From CAKSHP01 sp045636325 (GTDB lineage: Bacteria > Bacillota > Clostridia > UBA1381 > UMGS1253), in contig JAZTXH010000006.1 in NCBI GenBank assembly GCA_045636325.1, positions 29,159 to 93,158 of the forward strand: a stretch of DNA of 64,000 nt, read 5' to 3'. Made by a program: the position numbers and the translations under genes. Below are positions 20,170 to 28,785 of the stretch, in pieces. Numbering within the stretch: the first letter of the stretch is position 1; every line of letters begins with the position of its first letter. The notes under the pieces were generated by a model. That model was not told the DNA's origin, did no database searches, and saw only the letters and a program-made list of their open reading frames with translations.

Positions 20170-20327
20170 TATATACGAAAATGTTGTTCGTACATTTTAT
20201 TGCAGGGAAAGACAGCTTGTAAAATTGTTGTAACCCGTTTTTAAACTTTAAATCGTCAGTCAACCTTTTTAAAAGCGCAGTCACCTCAGCACTCAAAACT
20301 ATATATGCAAAAAAAGGAGGAAATCAC

Positions 20328-21737
20328 ATGTCTAATGTGGTTAAAAAAGTCGGTATTTTTGAACCGCCGGCTAAACCGAAGATCACTAAAAAAATGAAAG
20401 CCACTATGGCAAAGTCAGGTCTTAGTGATGCTGAGCAGAAAAAAGCCCTTGCTGAGCAGTTGGAAGCCGCTAAAGCTCAGTACATTGAAGACAAGGCCGC
20501 TTGGGATGCAAAACCCGTAAGCGATCCTCAGACCGTTGCTGCTCTCAAGTCAGACCTTGATGAATTTAAGTCATCTCTTGCGGCAAAGAAGGCTGAAATA
20601 GCAAAAAATTATGCTGATGCAATTGAAGTTGCAAAAGGGCTTGAACCATTTGAAAAGAGCGTCGCAATAATGAACGCGAAAGAAACAAAACACAATGCAC
20701 TCCTCGATTTAAAAGAAGAGGAACGTGTTAAGGTTGAGGCCTACGAAAAGGTAACCTCTTCTCCTGCTCAGATTTACAACCGTAAACAGAGACAGAAAAC
20801 ATTGGCTGCCATCTGGCGTGACAGGTACCTTTATTTAATGCTTCTTCCATTTGTCGCATGGTATGCAGTATTCCATTATCTTCCCATTTATGGGTTAACA
20901 ATGGCTTTTCGTGCAAGAAGAAAATTTCAACCTCAGAAGGCTCCTTTTCTTTGGGAGGTTGGTCAGAATCCCTTTGCTCACTTTGAGCAGTTCTTAAGAA
21001 GTGAATACGCTTTTAGACTTTTCAGAAACACTATTGTTATTAACTTGATGAGCTTGGTGTTTTCGTTCCCGATGCCGATTATATTCGCGCTTCTGTTAAA
21101 CGAATTAAGATCAAAGCTTTTCAAAACAACTACACAGACAATATCTTATCTGCCTCACTTTATTTCAGCGGTTGTTGTTGCAGGTCTTGTAACAAACTTC
21201 CTTGCTCCTACAGGTATGATAAATACTGCTATTAACGCAATCTTCAAGCCTGAAGTTGAGGTTACCACGGATTACCTTGCATATCCCGGTCTTTTCAAAT
21301 GGATATTTATTTTAATGGGCATCTGGCAGGGGACTGGTTTCGGTTCTATTATTTATACATCAGCTCTTGCAGGTGTTGACCAAGAGCTTTACGAAGCCGC
21401 TCACATTGACGGTGCTAACAGATGGAAGCAGGTTCTTCACATCACATTACCCAGCATTTTCCCCACAATTGCAATTATGCTTATCATGCGTTTGGGTAAC
21501 ATTTTAAACCTTGGTTTCGAAGCGATTATCTTATTATACAGACCGGAAACATATGAAACAGCCGATGTTATTTCATCTTACATATATCGTCTTGGTCTTG
21601 GTGCCGGCACATCCGGCGCATCAACAGACTATAACGTTTCAACAGCAACAGGTTTGTTTAACGCTGTCATTTCATTAATACTTGTAACAATATCCAACAA
21701 TGTGTCACGCAAAGTCGGCGAAGTTGGTTTGTGGTAA
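20328..21737 (+). CDS. LplB-type ABC sugar permease with coiled-coil N-terminal extension
   Basis: 469 aa. Residues about 1-160 are hydrophilic, Lys/Glu/Ala-rich and predicted coiled coil. The transport domain follows, with the first membrane helix at DRYLYLMLLPFVAWYAVF. The EAA loop that docks the ATPase reads YEAAHIDGANRWKQVLHITLP near residue 370. The family (LplB/YtcP pairs) takes up oligosaccharides through a shared ATPase and is normally about 300 aa. The extension is not part of the usual family. No solute-binding protein or ATPase is adjacent. The SD is AAAGGAGG. The second permease starts 18 bp downstream. Confidence 0.9.
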   Translation: MSNVVKKVGIFEPPAKPKITKKMKATMAKSGLSDAEQKKALAEQLEAAKAQYIEDKAAWDAKPVSDPQTVAALKSDLDEFKSSLAAKKAEIAKNYADAIEVAKGLEPFEKSVAIMNAKETKHNALLDLKEEERVKVEAYEKVTSSPAQIYNRKQRQKTLAAIWRDRYLYLMLLPFVAWYAVFHYLPIYGLTMAFRARRKFQPQKAPFLWEVGQNPFAHFEQFLRSEYAFRLFRNTIVINLMSLVFSFPMPIIFALLLNELRSKLFKTTTQTISYLPHFISAVVVAGLVTNFLAPTGMINTAINAIFKPEVEVTTDYLAYPGLFKWIFILMGIWQGTGFGSIIYTSALAGVDQELYEAAHIDGANRWKQVLHITLPSIFPTIAIMLIMRLGNILNLGFEAIILLYRPETYETADVISSYIYRLGLGAGTSGASTDYNVSTATGLFNAVISLILVTISNNVSRKVGEVGLW

Positions 21738-21755
21738 GAAAGGAGGATATTATAA

Positions 21756-22661
21756 ATGAAAATTAAACGTTCAACAGGCGAAGTTATCTTCGATATATTT
21801 AATGTCATATTTATGATTATAATAATTCTTGTTACTTTATATCCTCTTTGGTATGTTCTTGTTTCCTCACTTTCTGATCCCCAGATGGTTGCTGAAGGTA
21901 AGACAATGTTGTGGTTTGCAAATCCCAACGGCCAATTTTTAAACTTTGCGGCATATAAAGAAGCATTTGAATACAAAAACGGTCTTCTTCTTACGTCTTA
22001 TGCCAACACAATTTATTATTCTGTTGCAGGCACAGTTGTAAGTATGATTCTTTCAATTCTTGGCGCTTATTCTCTATCCAAGAAAAGACTTAAGGGAAGA
22101 TTGTTCTTTACAATGATAATGGTTATTTCAATGTGGTTTTCAGCAGGTATGATTCCTACTTATTTAAACTTTGTAAACCTTGGTTTGGAAGATACTGCTA
22201 CCGGTGTTATCGTCGGCTTTGCTTTATCAGCATTTAACGTTATTCTTGTCAGAACATATTTTGAATCAATTTCTGATTCACTTGAAGAGTCTGCTAAGAT
22301 GGATGGTGCTAACGATATTACAATTCTTTTCAAAATATACATACCTCTTTCAGTTCCTGCAATTATGACAGTTTCACTTTACTATTTCGTAGGTAAGTGG
22401 AACGCTTACATCTGGTCACAGATTTTGTTCAAAACAGATGCTAAGATGCCTATGCAGGTGCTAATCAAGAAACTGGTTGTTGATAGACAGGCTTCAAGCG
22501 AATCCGTTTCAAACGTTGACTCTTCAACACTTGGAGGAACAAGTAGTGAAACTGTTATTTACGCAACAATTATGCTTGCTACACTACCTATGGTTATCCT
22601 TTATCCCTTCGTTCAGAAGTTCTTTGTTAAAGGTATCATGGTGGGTTCAGTTAAAGGTTGA
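21756..22661 (+). CDS. YtcP/LplC-type ABC sugar permease
   Basis: 301 aa with about six membrane helices, starting with IFMIIIILVTLYPLWYVLVSS. The EAA loop is EESAKMDGANDITILFKIYIPLSVP near residue 190. It should pair with the LplB-type permease just upstream to form the channel. Transport of a complex sugar is inferred from family only. The usual third gene (lipoprotein binding protein) is missing; trmK follows after a terminator. Confidence 0.92.
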   Translation: MKIKRSTGEVIFDIFNVIFMIIIILVTLYPLWYVLVSSLSDPQMVAEGKTMLWFANPNGQFLNFAAYKEAFEYKNGLLLTSYANTIYYSVAGTVVSMILSILGAYSLSKKRLKGRLFFTMIMVISMWFSAGMIPTYLNFVNLGLEDTATGVIVGFALSAFNVILVRTYFESISDSLEESAKMDGANDITILFKIYIPLSVPAIMTVSLYYFVGKWNAYIWSQILFKTDAKMPMQVLIKKLVVDRQASSESVSNVDSSTLGGTSSETVIYATIMLATLPMVILYPFVQKFFVKGIMVGSVKG

Positions 22662-22679
22662 TATTTTAAACATTACGAA

Positions 22680-22716
22680 AATAAGCTTCGGCAATTTGCT
22701 GAGGCTTATTTTTTAT
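22680..22716 (+). terminator. terminator after the permease pair
   Basis: Stem AATAAGCTTC with GAGGCTTATT, followed by a T-run. Confidence 0.85.
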
Positions 22717-22733
22717 TTTGAAACATTTATTCC

Positions 22734-22762
22734 TTGAAAACACCGTGTTTATATGATAAGAT
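22734..22762 (+). promoter_or_regulatory. promoter of trmK
   Basis: TTGAAA (22734-22739), 17 bp, TAAGAT (22757-22762). Confidence 0.65.
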
Positions 22763-22798
22763 ATATATATATTTTTTTGTTTGCGAAAGGAATAAGAA

Positions 22799-23506
22799 AT
22801 GAGCAATAAACAACCCTTATGCCATACTACGCCAAGAATAGATTTATTATGCAGGCTTTCTGAGCCATTCAATACAATTGCAGACATCGGGTGTGACCAT
22901 GCATATGTTTCAATTCATCTTGCGCGCATGGGAAAAACAGTATTTGCATCCGACATTGCCGAAGGTCCTCTTTTAAAGGCAAAAAAGAATATTTCCGCTT
23001 TCGGTCTTGAAGATAAAATCACATTACGGCTTTTTGGCGGACTTTTAGGCCTTGAAAAAGGGGAGGCAGAGGAAATTATAATTGCCGGCATGGGCGGCAA
23101 TATTATGTCAGAAATTTTAAAATCGGGTGCAAGTGTTGCAAAGGAAAGTAAGGTCTTATTTCTTCAGCCCATGACCGCACCGGAAATTTTAAGAAAATTT
23201 TTGTACGAAAACGGATTTTTTATACAAAATGAGCACCTTGTGAAAGAAGACAAACGAATTTACACCATTATTGAAACCTTTTATAATGGTAAGGCTTATG
23301 AATATTGCGAAATTGATTTGTTTTTCAGCAATTCAATAAGGGAAAATATTTCTCTTCCTTTATATAAGGAATATGTAGAAAAAAAGTACGCAGAATTTAA
23401 AAAAATTACGGAGGGAATAAGAAAATCTGATGCAAACAAAGAAATTCTTTCGTATTATATATTACTTTTAAATGAAACCGAAAAATTTTTAAATACACAA
23501 AATTGA
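22799..23506 (+). CDS. trmK: tRNA (adenine-N1)-methyltransferase, TrmK family
   Basis: 235 aa class I SAM methyltransferase modifying A22 of tRNA in Gram-positive bacteria. The SAM loop is DIGCDHAYVSIHLA near residue 26, the acidic strand end is VFASDIAEGPL, and IIAGMGGN is the family signature near residue 95. The C-terminal third is helical, as in TrmK. The SD is CGAAAGGA. The NIF3-like gene follows almost directly, as is common for this pair. Confidence 0.93.
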   Translation: MSNKQPLCHTTPRIDLLCRLSEPFNTIADIGCDHAYVSIHLARMGKTVFASDIAEGPLLKAKKNISAFGLEDKITLRLFGGLLGLEKGEAEEIIIAGMGGNIMSEILKSGASVAKESKVLFLQPMTAPEILRKFLYENGFFIQNEHLVKEDKRIYTIIETFYNGKAYEYCEIDLFFSNSIRENISLPLYKEYVEKKYAEFKKITEGIRKSDANKEILSYYILLLNETEKFLNTQN

Positions 23507-23523
23507 TGAAAGAAGGTTTTTTC

Positions 23524-24306
23524 ATGAAAATTAAAGAGATAACAGAAAAAATTGATATTTTGGCACCTCAAGAGCTTGCATATACCTGGGACAACGTCGG
23601 CCTTATATGCGGGAATGAAGAAAATGAGCTTTCAGGCATACTTCTTACGCTTGATTTAGACCTCGGCATAATAGATGAGGCAAAAATGCTTGGTGCAAAC
23701 TTAATTATAGGTCATCATCCGATTTTATTTGAAAAAACAAACAAAATCACACCTTCATCTTCTGACGGGCAAATCATAACGGCTCTTATTGAAAATAAAA
23801 TTTCATATTTTGCAGCACACACTAACCTTGACATAGCGAAAAATGGTCTTAATGACCTTATGGCTGAAAAAATAGGTCTTAAAAATGTGCGTATTCTTGA
23901 ACATATTAATGAAAGCGAAGGTATCGGCAGAATAGGGGATGCAAAAATGCCTGTAACCTTGACCGAGCTTGCCAAAATTACAAAAGAAGCTTTTAACGCG
24001 CCTTTCGTCAGAATTTGCGGTGACACAAAAAAAACTTTATCAAAAATTGCAGTTAACACTGGCGGAGGCACTTCGTTAATAGAGTCTGCAATAAATGAAA
24101 ATGCCGATGTTTTAATCACCGGCGATTATAAATATTCTCAAATGCGTAATTGTGTTGCATATGGACTTAATATTATTGATGTAGGACATTACAACACAGA
24201 AATTACCTGTTGCGAGCTGTTTTATAATTATTTAAAAGGTGAATACGGTGACACCATAAAAATATATATAACAGAAAAAAACACCAATGTAATGCAGTTT
24301 GTATAA
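23524..24306 (+). CDS. NIF3-like dinuclear metal-center protein (DUF34/YqfO family)
   Basis: 260 aa from ATG 23524, seven bases after AGAAGG. A start at 23503 would overlap the trmK stop. Metal ligands: IIGHHPILF, AAHTNLD, and the C-terminal DVGHYNTE with a Glu. GTP cyclohydrolase I type 2 annotations of this family are not proven. It is the short form without the PII-like insert that makes many Bacillota homologues about 370 aa. It is coupled to trmK. Confidence 0.92.
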   Translation: MKIKEITEKIDILAPQELAYTWDNVGLICGNEENELSGILLTLDLDLGIIDEAKMLGANLIIGHHPILFEKTNKITPSSSDGQIITALIENKISYFAAHTNLDIAKNGLNDLMAEKIGLKNVRILEHINESEGIGRIGDAKMPVTLTELAKITKEAFNAPFVRICGDTKKTLSKIAVNTGGGTSLIESAINENADVLITGDYKYSQMRNCVAYGLNIIDVGHYNTEITCCELFYNYLKGEYGDTIKIYITEKNTNVMQFV

Positions 24307-24332
24307 AAAACTTTTTATACTCCCGACAAATC

Positions 24333-24390
24333 AAATGACCCGCCCCCCAAATTAGACCAAAAATCTAACGATTGGAGGTCGGGGCATTTT
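24333..24390. repeat. long imperfect hairpin resembling fused insertion-sequence ends
   Basis: Left arm begins TGACCCGCCCCCCAAATTAG; the right arm is its imperfect inverse and ends GAGGTCGGGGCA. The centre is TTAGA, a short loop, then TCTAA. Short A and T runs flank it. It lies between convergent genes, so it may simply be their terminator. The TGA...C-rich ends look like joined IS3-type inverted repeats (inference). Confidence 0.55.
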
Positions 24391-24409
24391 AAAACTGGGA
24401 GATTTGTTT

Positions 24410-25279
24410 TTATGCCGTAAAATTATATTTACAACAAGGATAATCGCAATCCTCAAGATATTTTTTTGCACACTCCGCCAAAAGCAAAACACTTCTTTTT
24501 AATGTTTCATCATCTTTGTAATAAAACACCTCTACATCCTTTTTTTCAAGCTTTAACAAAGCTTTTTTAACCTGAATATAAATTTCATCACCACAATATA
24601 TACTGTCTGCATCTTTTATCACTTTGCTGAGCCTGCGCGCAACAAACGGTACAGATAAAAGCGAAGCGTCATCAAGCATCAGATTTGCGGTGTTATATAT
24701 ATTTTCCCCTGCAATAAGCCTTGCAAAAATCTCACTTCTTTTTGAGTTTATAACCGACTTATAACTATGCACAAAAACCGGAGCCTTTCTTCCACTTAAA
24801 ATAAATTTTTCTGCCAGCATCTGCCCCTCATTCAAAGGATTTATGCCAAAATAAAAGGAATTTTCAAGATTTATCATATCTCCGATAAACCAGATATCTT
24901 TAAATTTTTTTAAAAGATTTTCTTCGCCTTCTGTATGCGTGGGCATAATCACCAGAAGCGACGGTGGATTTTTTGCAAGTTCCTTTAAAATTTTTATATA
25001 TTCCTCCTTACCGGAATATATGCCGCATTTTGCCAAAAGTCCTGAATCATTAAGCATTTTCTGAAAAAGAGAACACATTGCCTTATACCTCTCAGGAATC
25101 ATTAAAACAATATCCTTTGTAGCCTCACCGCTAAAATATCCAACGCTTTTTGCATATTTTAAAATATTCTTTTTTGTTTCTTCATCCACCCCCGGCTTAT
25201 CCCCTAAGGCCTTACTCACTGTAGACTTGCTGTAATTCATTCGCCGCGCAATTTCGGAGATGCTTATTTTGCTTTTCAT
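24410..25279 (-). CDS. LacI-family transcriptional regulator
   Basis: 289 aa. The N-terminal helix-turn-helix is ISEIARRMNYSKSTVSKALGDKPGV (residues 7-31), followed by the hinge-helix segment. The rest is a shortened, divergent periplasmic-binding-like effector domain. LacI proteins are usually about 330 aa, so part of the sensor may be reduced. No sugar gene is immediately next to it. The permease pair 2 kb away is a possible but unproven target. Confidence 0.85.
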   Translation of the reverse strand: MKSKISISEIARRMNYSKSTVSKALGDKPGVDEETKKNILKYAKSVGYFSGEATKDIVLMIPERYKAMCSLFQKMLNDSGLLAKCGIYSGKEEYIKILKELAKNPPSLLVIMPTHTEGEENLLKKFKDIWFIGDMINLENSFYFGINPLNEGQMLAEKFILSGRKAPVFVHSYKSVINSKRSEIFARLIAGENIYNTANLMLDDASLLSVPFVARRLSKVIKDADSIYCGDEIYIQVKKALLKLEKKDVEVFYYKDDETLKRSVLLLAECAKKYLEDCDYPCCKYNFTA

Positions 25280-25291
25280 TTCCTTCTCCCC

Positions 25292-25320
25292 TTTACACTA
25301 ACAAAAATATATGGTATAAT
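25292..25320 (+). promoter_or_regulatory. promoter of the unknown gene and radC
   Basis: TTTACA (25292-25297), 17 bp, TATAAT (25315-25320). It starts 13 bp beyond the divergent LacI start codon, so the regulator gene and this promoter share control space. Confidence 0.8.
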
Positions 25321-25433
25321 AAACAAAATCAAGAATTTTTCTTCTTTAAAATCAAAACCATGTGTACTTATTTTAACATATATTCGGTATGCTTTTCAAT
25401 ATCATTTTTTATTTTTGTAAAGGGTTGATTAAT

Positions 25434-25898
25434 ATGAAAAAAGTCAAAATAGGCGCTATTGGCGAAGATGCATTCTGCAGTGCAATTTATCTTACAGAAC
25501 AATTTAATACTTGCGAGCTTTATGCTGCCTTTGAAGCAAACAAAACCCGTTTAAATAAAACCATACAGCTTGCTATGGAAAATGGCAGCTATATAAAGGC
25601 ATTTACTAATTCTGACGATTTTTACTCCTCAAAACCCGATATAATTTTAATTGAAAAAAATATGCAGGAATACATTTTTTCAAGCAATATCTGCCTTGTA
25701 GGCGGTTTTTGCGAAGACGAATATGCAAAACCCGGCATTGCCGCAATAAAAGACGATAAGCTTTATTTTTATAATTCAGATGCTTGGAATTTATTTGACG
25801 AATCTGACCTTTCGGCTGCTGACAAGCTTTTATACATAAAAAGTAGCAAAAACCCATTAATAGCTTTTTATATTATTAAACAACAGGGAGGTGCCTGA
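25434..25898 (+). CDS. protein of unknown function upstream of radC
   Basis: 154 aa from ATG 25434 (AAAGGG nine bases upstream); the frame extends to 25389 but lacks an SD there. I do not recognise the family. The N-terminus KKVKIGAIGED could begin a Rossmann-like beta-alpha unit, and strands recur at DIILIEK and NICLVGGF. No membrane segment or metal motif is visible. It ends 3 bp before radC, whose SD lies inside it, so the two are translationally linked. Confidence 0.75.
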   Translation: MKKVKIGAIGEDAFCSAIYLTEQFNTCELYAAFEANKTRLNKTIQLAMENGSYIKAFTNSDDFYSSKPDIILIEKNMQEYIFSSNICLVGGFCEDEYAKPGIAAIKDDKLYFYNSDAWNLFDESDLSAADKLLYIKSSKNPLIAFYIIKQQGGA

Positions 25899-25901
25899 GA
25901 T

Positions 25902-26621
25902 ATGCCAAACAATAACTCCGAATCCATTCACTCAGGACACAGAAGCAGACTGAGAAAAAGATTTTTGGATACAGGTCTTGGTTCTTTCAATGACCATGAG
26001 ATTTTAGAGCTTCTTTTATTCCATTCTATACCAAGGAAGGACACAAATCCCCTTGGGCATGCGCTTATGGATAAATATAAAGACTTAAGCGCCGTTTTTG
26101 ATGCAGATTTGGACGATTTATTAAAAACCGACGGCATAAGTTATAATTCTGCTGCGCTTATAAAACTCATCCCTGCATTATGCAACAGATATGTAAATGC
26201 AAAACAGTCCCGTGAGGTTTTAATACTTAAAGACACAGCCACGGCCATAAGCTATGCAGAAAATTTGTTTTTAGGCAGCACAAATGAATCTTTTTACATA
26301 ATATGTCTTGATAATGTCAAAAAGATTATCAGCTGCGAAAAACTTTTTGACGGCTCCTTTGACACAGTGCCCTTAGATATGAAACTAATCGCAAACACCG
26401 TAACAAAAGTGCCTGCAAGCCGTGTAATTTTAACCCACAATCATCCTCAAAGCGTTTCAACGCCGTCAATTGCAGATGTAACCGTCACCCGAAGAATTGG
26501 CGTACTTCTTCACGGGCTTAATATTTATTTAGATGACCATATTATAATATCAAACAGCACTCCGCTCAGTATGTCTGCAGTGGGTATTCTTGAAAATGGA
26601 TTAACTCCCGTAAAACGGTAG
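25902..26621 (+). CDS. radC: RadC/JAB (MPN+) family protein
   Basis: 239 aa. An HhH-type N-terminal region (HEILELLLFHSI) is followed by the RadC JAB domain with the JAMM-type motif THNHPQSVSTPSIAD; the usual form is HNHPSG, so Gln-Ser replaces Ser-Gly, while metal ligands His, His and Asp are kept. A role in DNA repair is no longer well supported for the family and the activity is unknown. GGAGGTG precedes the ATG. Single-copy, non-mobile context. Confidence 0.88.
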   Translation: MPNNNSESIHSGHRSRLRKRFLDTGLGSFNDHEILELLLFHSIPRKDTNPLGHALMDKYKDLSAVFDADLDDLLKTDGISYNSAALIKLIPALCNRYVNAKQSREVLILKDTATAISYAENLFLGSTNESFYIICLDNVKKIISCEKLFDGSFDTVPLDMKLIANTVTKVPASRVILTHNHPQSVSTPSIADVTVTRRIGVLLHGLNIYLDDHIIISNSTPLSMSAVGILENGLTPVKR

Positions 26622-26660
26622 GCAAAAGGGGTGCGGATTTCTTTCGACTAAGCAAAAAAA

Positions 26661-26695
26661 AGAAAAGTTTCAAAATCCGAAACTTTTCTCTTTTT
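26661..26695. terminator. bidirectional terminator between radC and htpG
   Basis: An 11-bp perfect stem, AGAAAAGTTTC with GAAACTTTTCT, preceded by an A-run and followed by a T-run. Confidence 0.9.
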
Positions 26696-26699
26696 TATT

Positions 26700-28574
26700 T
26701 TAGTTTATCAAATCACAGATACTGTTGGCAAAATCAACCGGGTCTTCTACGCTTAAGCCCTCAATAAGCTGAGCCGCCGCATACAATACTCCTGTATATT
26801 TCTTTAATTTTTCCTTATCGGAAGAATAAAGATTTTTTAATGTTTCAAAGGTTTTATGATTAATGTTTATTTCAAGCACCTTTTGAGCCTTAATCTGGCC
26901 CTCTGCAGGCATTTTATTTAAAACCTTTTCCATTTCAACAGAAAGCTCGCCTTCGCTTGTTATACACACCGGATGGCTCTTAAGTCTTGTTGTAGCTTTA
27001 ACAGCCTGCACCTTGCCAAAAAGCGCCTCTGTCATAAGGTCAAACATTTCTTTGTTTTCTTCTTTTGTTTCCTTTTCTTTTTTGGCTTCTTCATCAGTTT
27101 CAATCCCTAAATCACTTGCAGAAACTGACTTAAATTCCTTTTCATTATATGTGCCTAAAACCTTAATTGCAAATTCATCCACATCTTCAGTAAGATATAA
27201 AATCTTATATCCTTTATCAATAACTGCTTCCACCTGAGGCATTTTTGAAATTTTGTCTGCATCTTCACCGGTTGCATAATATATAAACTTCTGCTCTTCA
27301 CTCATTGACTGAACATATTCAGCTAAGGTCATATACTTTTTATCATCGGAAGATACAAACATAATAAGGTCTTTTAAAACATCCTTATCTGAACCGTAAT
27401 TATCATATATTCCAAACTTAAGCTGACGAGCAAATGCTTTATAAAATGCTTCGTAATTTTCTCTGTCGTTTTTAAGCATATTTTCAAGCTCGCTTTTTAT
27501 TTTCTTTTTAATGTTGGAAGCAATTGCTTTAAGCTGACGGTCATGCTGAAGAATTTCTCTTGAAATATTAAGTGACAAATCAGCAGAATCCACCAGCCCT
27601 TTCACAAAGCCGAAATAATCCGGAAGCAAATCAGAGCATTTATCCATAATTAATACGCCGTTTGAATAAAGCTGAAGACCTTTTTCAAATTCCTTTGTAT
27701 AATAATCAAAGGGCGGGCGTTTGGGCAAAAACATAAGAGCTGTATAGCTTACTATACCATCTGTTTTTGTGTGAATAACCTTTGCAGGAGAGTCAAAATC
27801 ATAAAATTTTTCGCGATAAAAATTCGCATAATCATCATCTGTAATCTCACTTTTTGCCTTTTTCCATATTGGAATCATGCTGTTTAAAACATCGTCCTCT
27901 GTATATTCTTCAAATTCCTCGCTGTCTTCCTTTTTTCTGCTTTTACTCACGAGCATTTTGATGGGATATTTTATATAATCTGAATATTTTCTCACTAAGC
28001 CGCGAATAGTATATTCATCTAAAAATTCATCATAGTTTTCATCTTCTGTGTTCTTTTTAACGCTTAAAGTAATCTGTGTGCCCACCGGCTCATATGTGCA
28101 AGGCATAATTTCGTAGCCTTCTGCGCCTGACGACTGCCACATAAAGGCCTTATCACTTCCGAATTTGCGGCTCTGCACTGTTACGCAGTCTGCCACCATA
28201 AATGCAGAATAGAAACCAACACCGAACTGACCAATAATGTCGATATCTTCTGAAAGCTCGTTAGTCTTTTTAAATGCAAGCGAACCGCTTTTTGCAATTG
28301 TACCAAGATTTTCTTCAAGCTCATTTTCATCCATGCCTATACCCGTATCAGTAATTGTTAAAAGTCTTTTATCCTTATCTACACTTATTCTTATATAAAA
28401 ATCGTCACGATTAAATTCAATATTTTCATCTGCAAGAGAAATATAGTAAAGCTTATCTATCGCATCGTTTGCGTTTGAAATAAGCTCACGAATAAAAATT
28501 TCTTTATGAGTGTAGATAGAATTAATCATCATGTCTAAAAGTCTTTTTGACTCTGACTTAAACTGTTTTGCCAT
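26700..28574 (-). CDS. htpG: Hsp90-family chaperone HtpG
   Basis: 624 aa. The GHKL ATPase domain is N-terminal: [11 protein letters not shown] (Asn ligand), TDTGIGM and [13 protein letters not shown]. Middle and C-terminal dimerisation domains follow. ATP-dependent cytoplasmic chaperone. It is monocistronic between two terminators or promoters. A perfect CIRCE operator overlaps its transcription start, so HrcA repression is expected. Confidence 0.96.
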   Translation of the reverse strand: MAKQFKSESKRLLDMMINSIYTHKEIFIRELISNANDAIDKLYYISLADENIEFNRDDFYIRISVDKDKRLLTITDTGIGMDENELEENLGTIAKSGSLAFKKTNELSEDIDIIGQFGVGFYSAFMVADCVTVQSRKFGSDKAFMWQSSGAEGYEIMPCTYEPVGTQITLSVKKNTEDENYDEFLDEYTIRGLVRKYSDYIKYPIKMLVSKSRKKEDSEEFEEYTEDDVLNSMIPIWKKAKSEITDDDYANFYREKFYDFDSPAKVIHTKTDGIVSYTALMFLPKRPPFDYYTKEFEKGLQLYSNGVLIMDKCSDLLPDYFGFVKGLVDSADLSLNISREILQHDRQLKAIASNIKKKIKSELENMLKNDRENYEAFYKAFARQLKFGIYDNYGSDKDVLKDLIMFVSSDDKKYMTLAEYVQSMSEEQKFIYYATGEDADKISKMPQVEAVIDKGYKILYLTEDVDEFAIKVLGTYNEKEFKSVSASDLGIETDEEAKKEKETKEENKEMFDLMTEALFGKVQAVKATTRLKSHPVCITSEGELSVEMEKVLNKMPAEGQIKAQKVLEININHKTFETLKNLYSSDKEKLKKYTGVLYAAAQLIEGLSVEDPVDFANSICDLIN

Positions 28575-28624
28575 TTGTATCTCTTCTTTCTTAAATATTA
28601 GTAATGTATAAATCTAAACACATT

Positions 28625-28651
28625 TTAGCACTCACACCTTTCGAGTGCTAA
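28625..28651. promoter_or_regulatory. CIRCE operator (HrcA site) of htpG
   Basis: TTAGCACTC (28625-28633), 9-bp spacer, GAGTGCTAA (28643-28651): a full match to the CIRCE consensus. It lies right after the -10 of the htpG promoter. Confidence 0.95.
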
Positions 28652-28656
28652 ATAAA

Positions 28657-28684
28657 ATTTTACCACATATATGAAAAAAGTCAA
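28657..28684 (-). promoter_or_regulatory. promoter of htpG
   Basis: Minus-strand TTGACT (28679-28684), 16 bp, TAAAAT (28657-28662), immediately upstream of CIRCE. Confidence 0.8.
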
Positions 28685-28724
28685 TAGGTTTTTGCATTTT
28701 TTACTTTTTGTTAACTTTTAAATA

Positions 28725-28754
28725 TTGACCGCTATGCTTTTATTGTGATACAAT
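28725..28754 (+). promoter_or_regulatory. promoter of the membrane-anchored unknown gene
   Basis: TTGACC (28725-28730), 18 bp, TACAAT (28749-28754). It is divergent from the htpG promoter. Confidence 0.65.
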
Positions 28755-28785
28755 TAATATATAATATAAGAAAGGAATATTTTAT

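Larger units (their letters stand above)
19680..20327. other. AT-rich intergenic region with two adjacent hairpins
   Basis: About 650 bp between the pgk promoter and the permease gene. At 19898-19938 an outer GAGTCC/GGACTC stem encloses an inner GTGCA/TGCAC hairpin. A second hairpin, TTGCAT/ATGCAA, follows at about 19948-19970. A 68-codon minus-strand frame crosses the region but has no convincing SD. I see no gene here that I can defend. The structured part could be a small RNA. Confidence 0.4.

Noticed and set aside
20328..22661. Complete sugar ABC importer
   Set aside because: Only the two permeases are present; binding protein and ATPase are not in the window.
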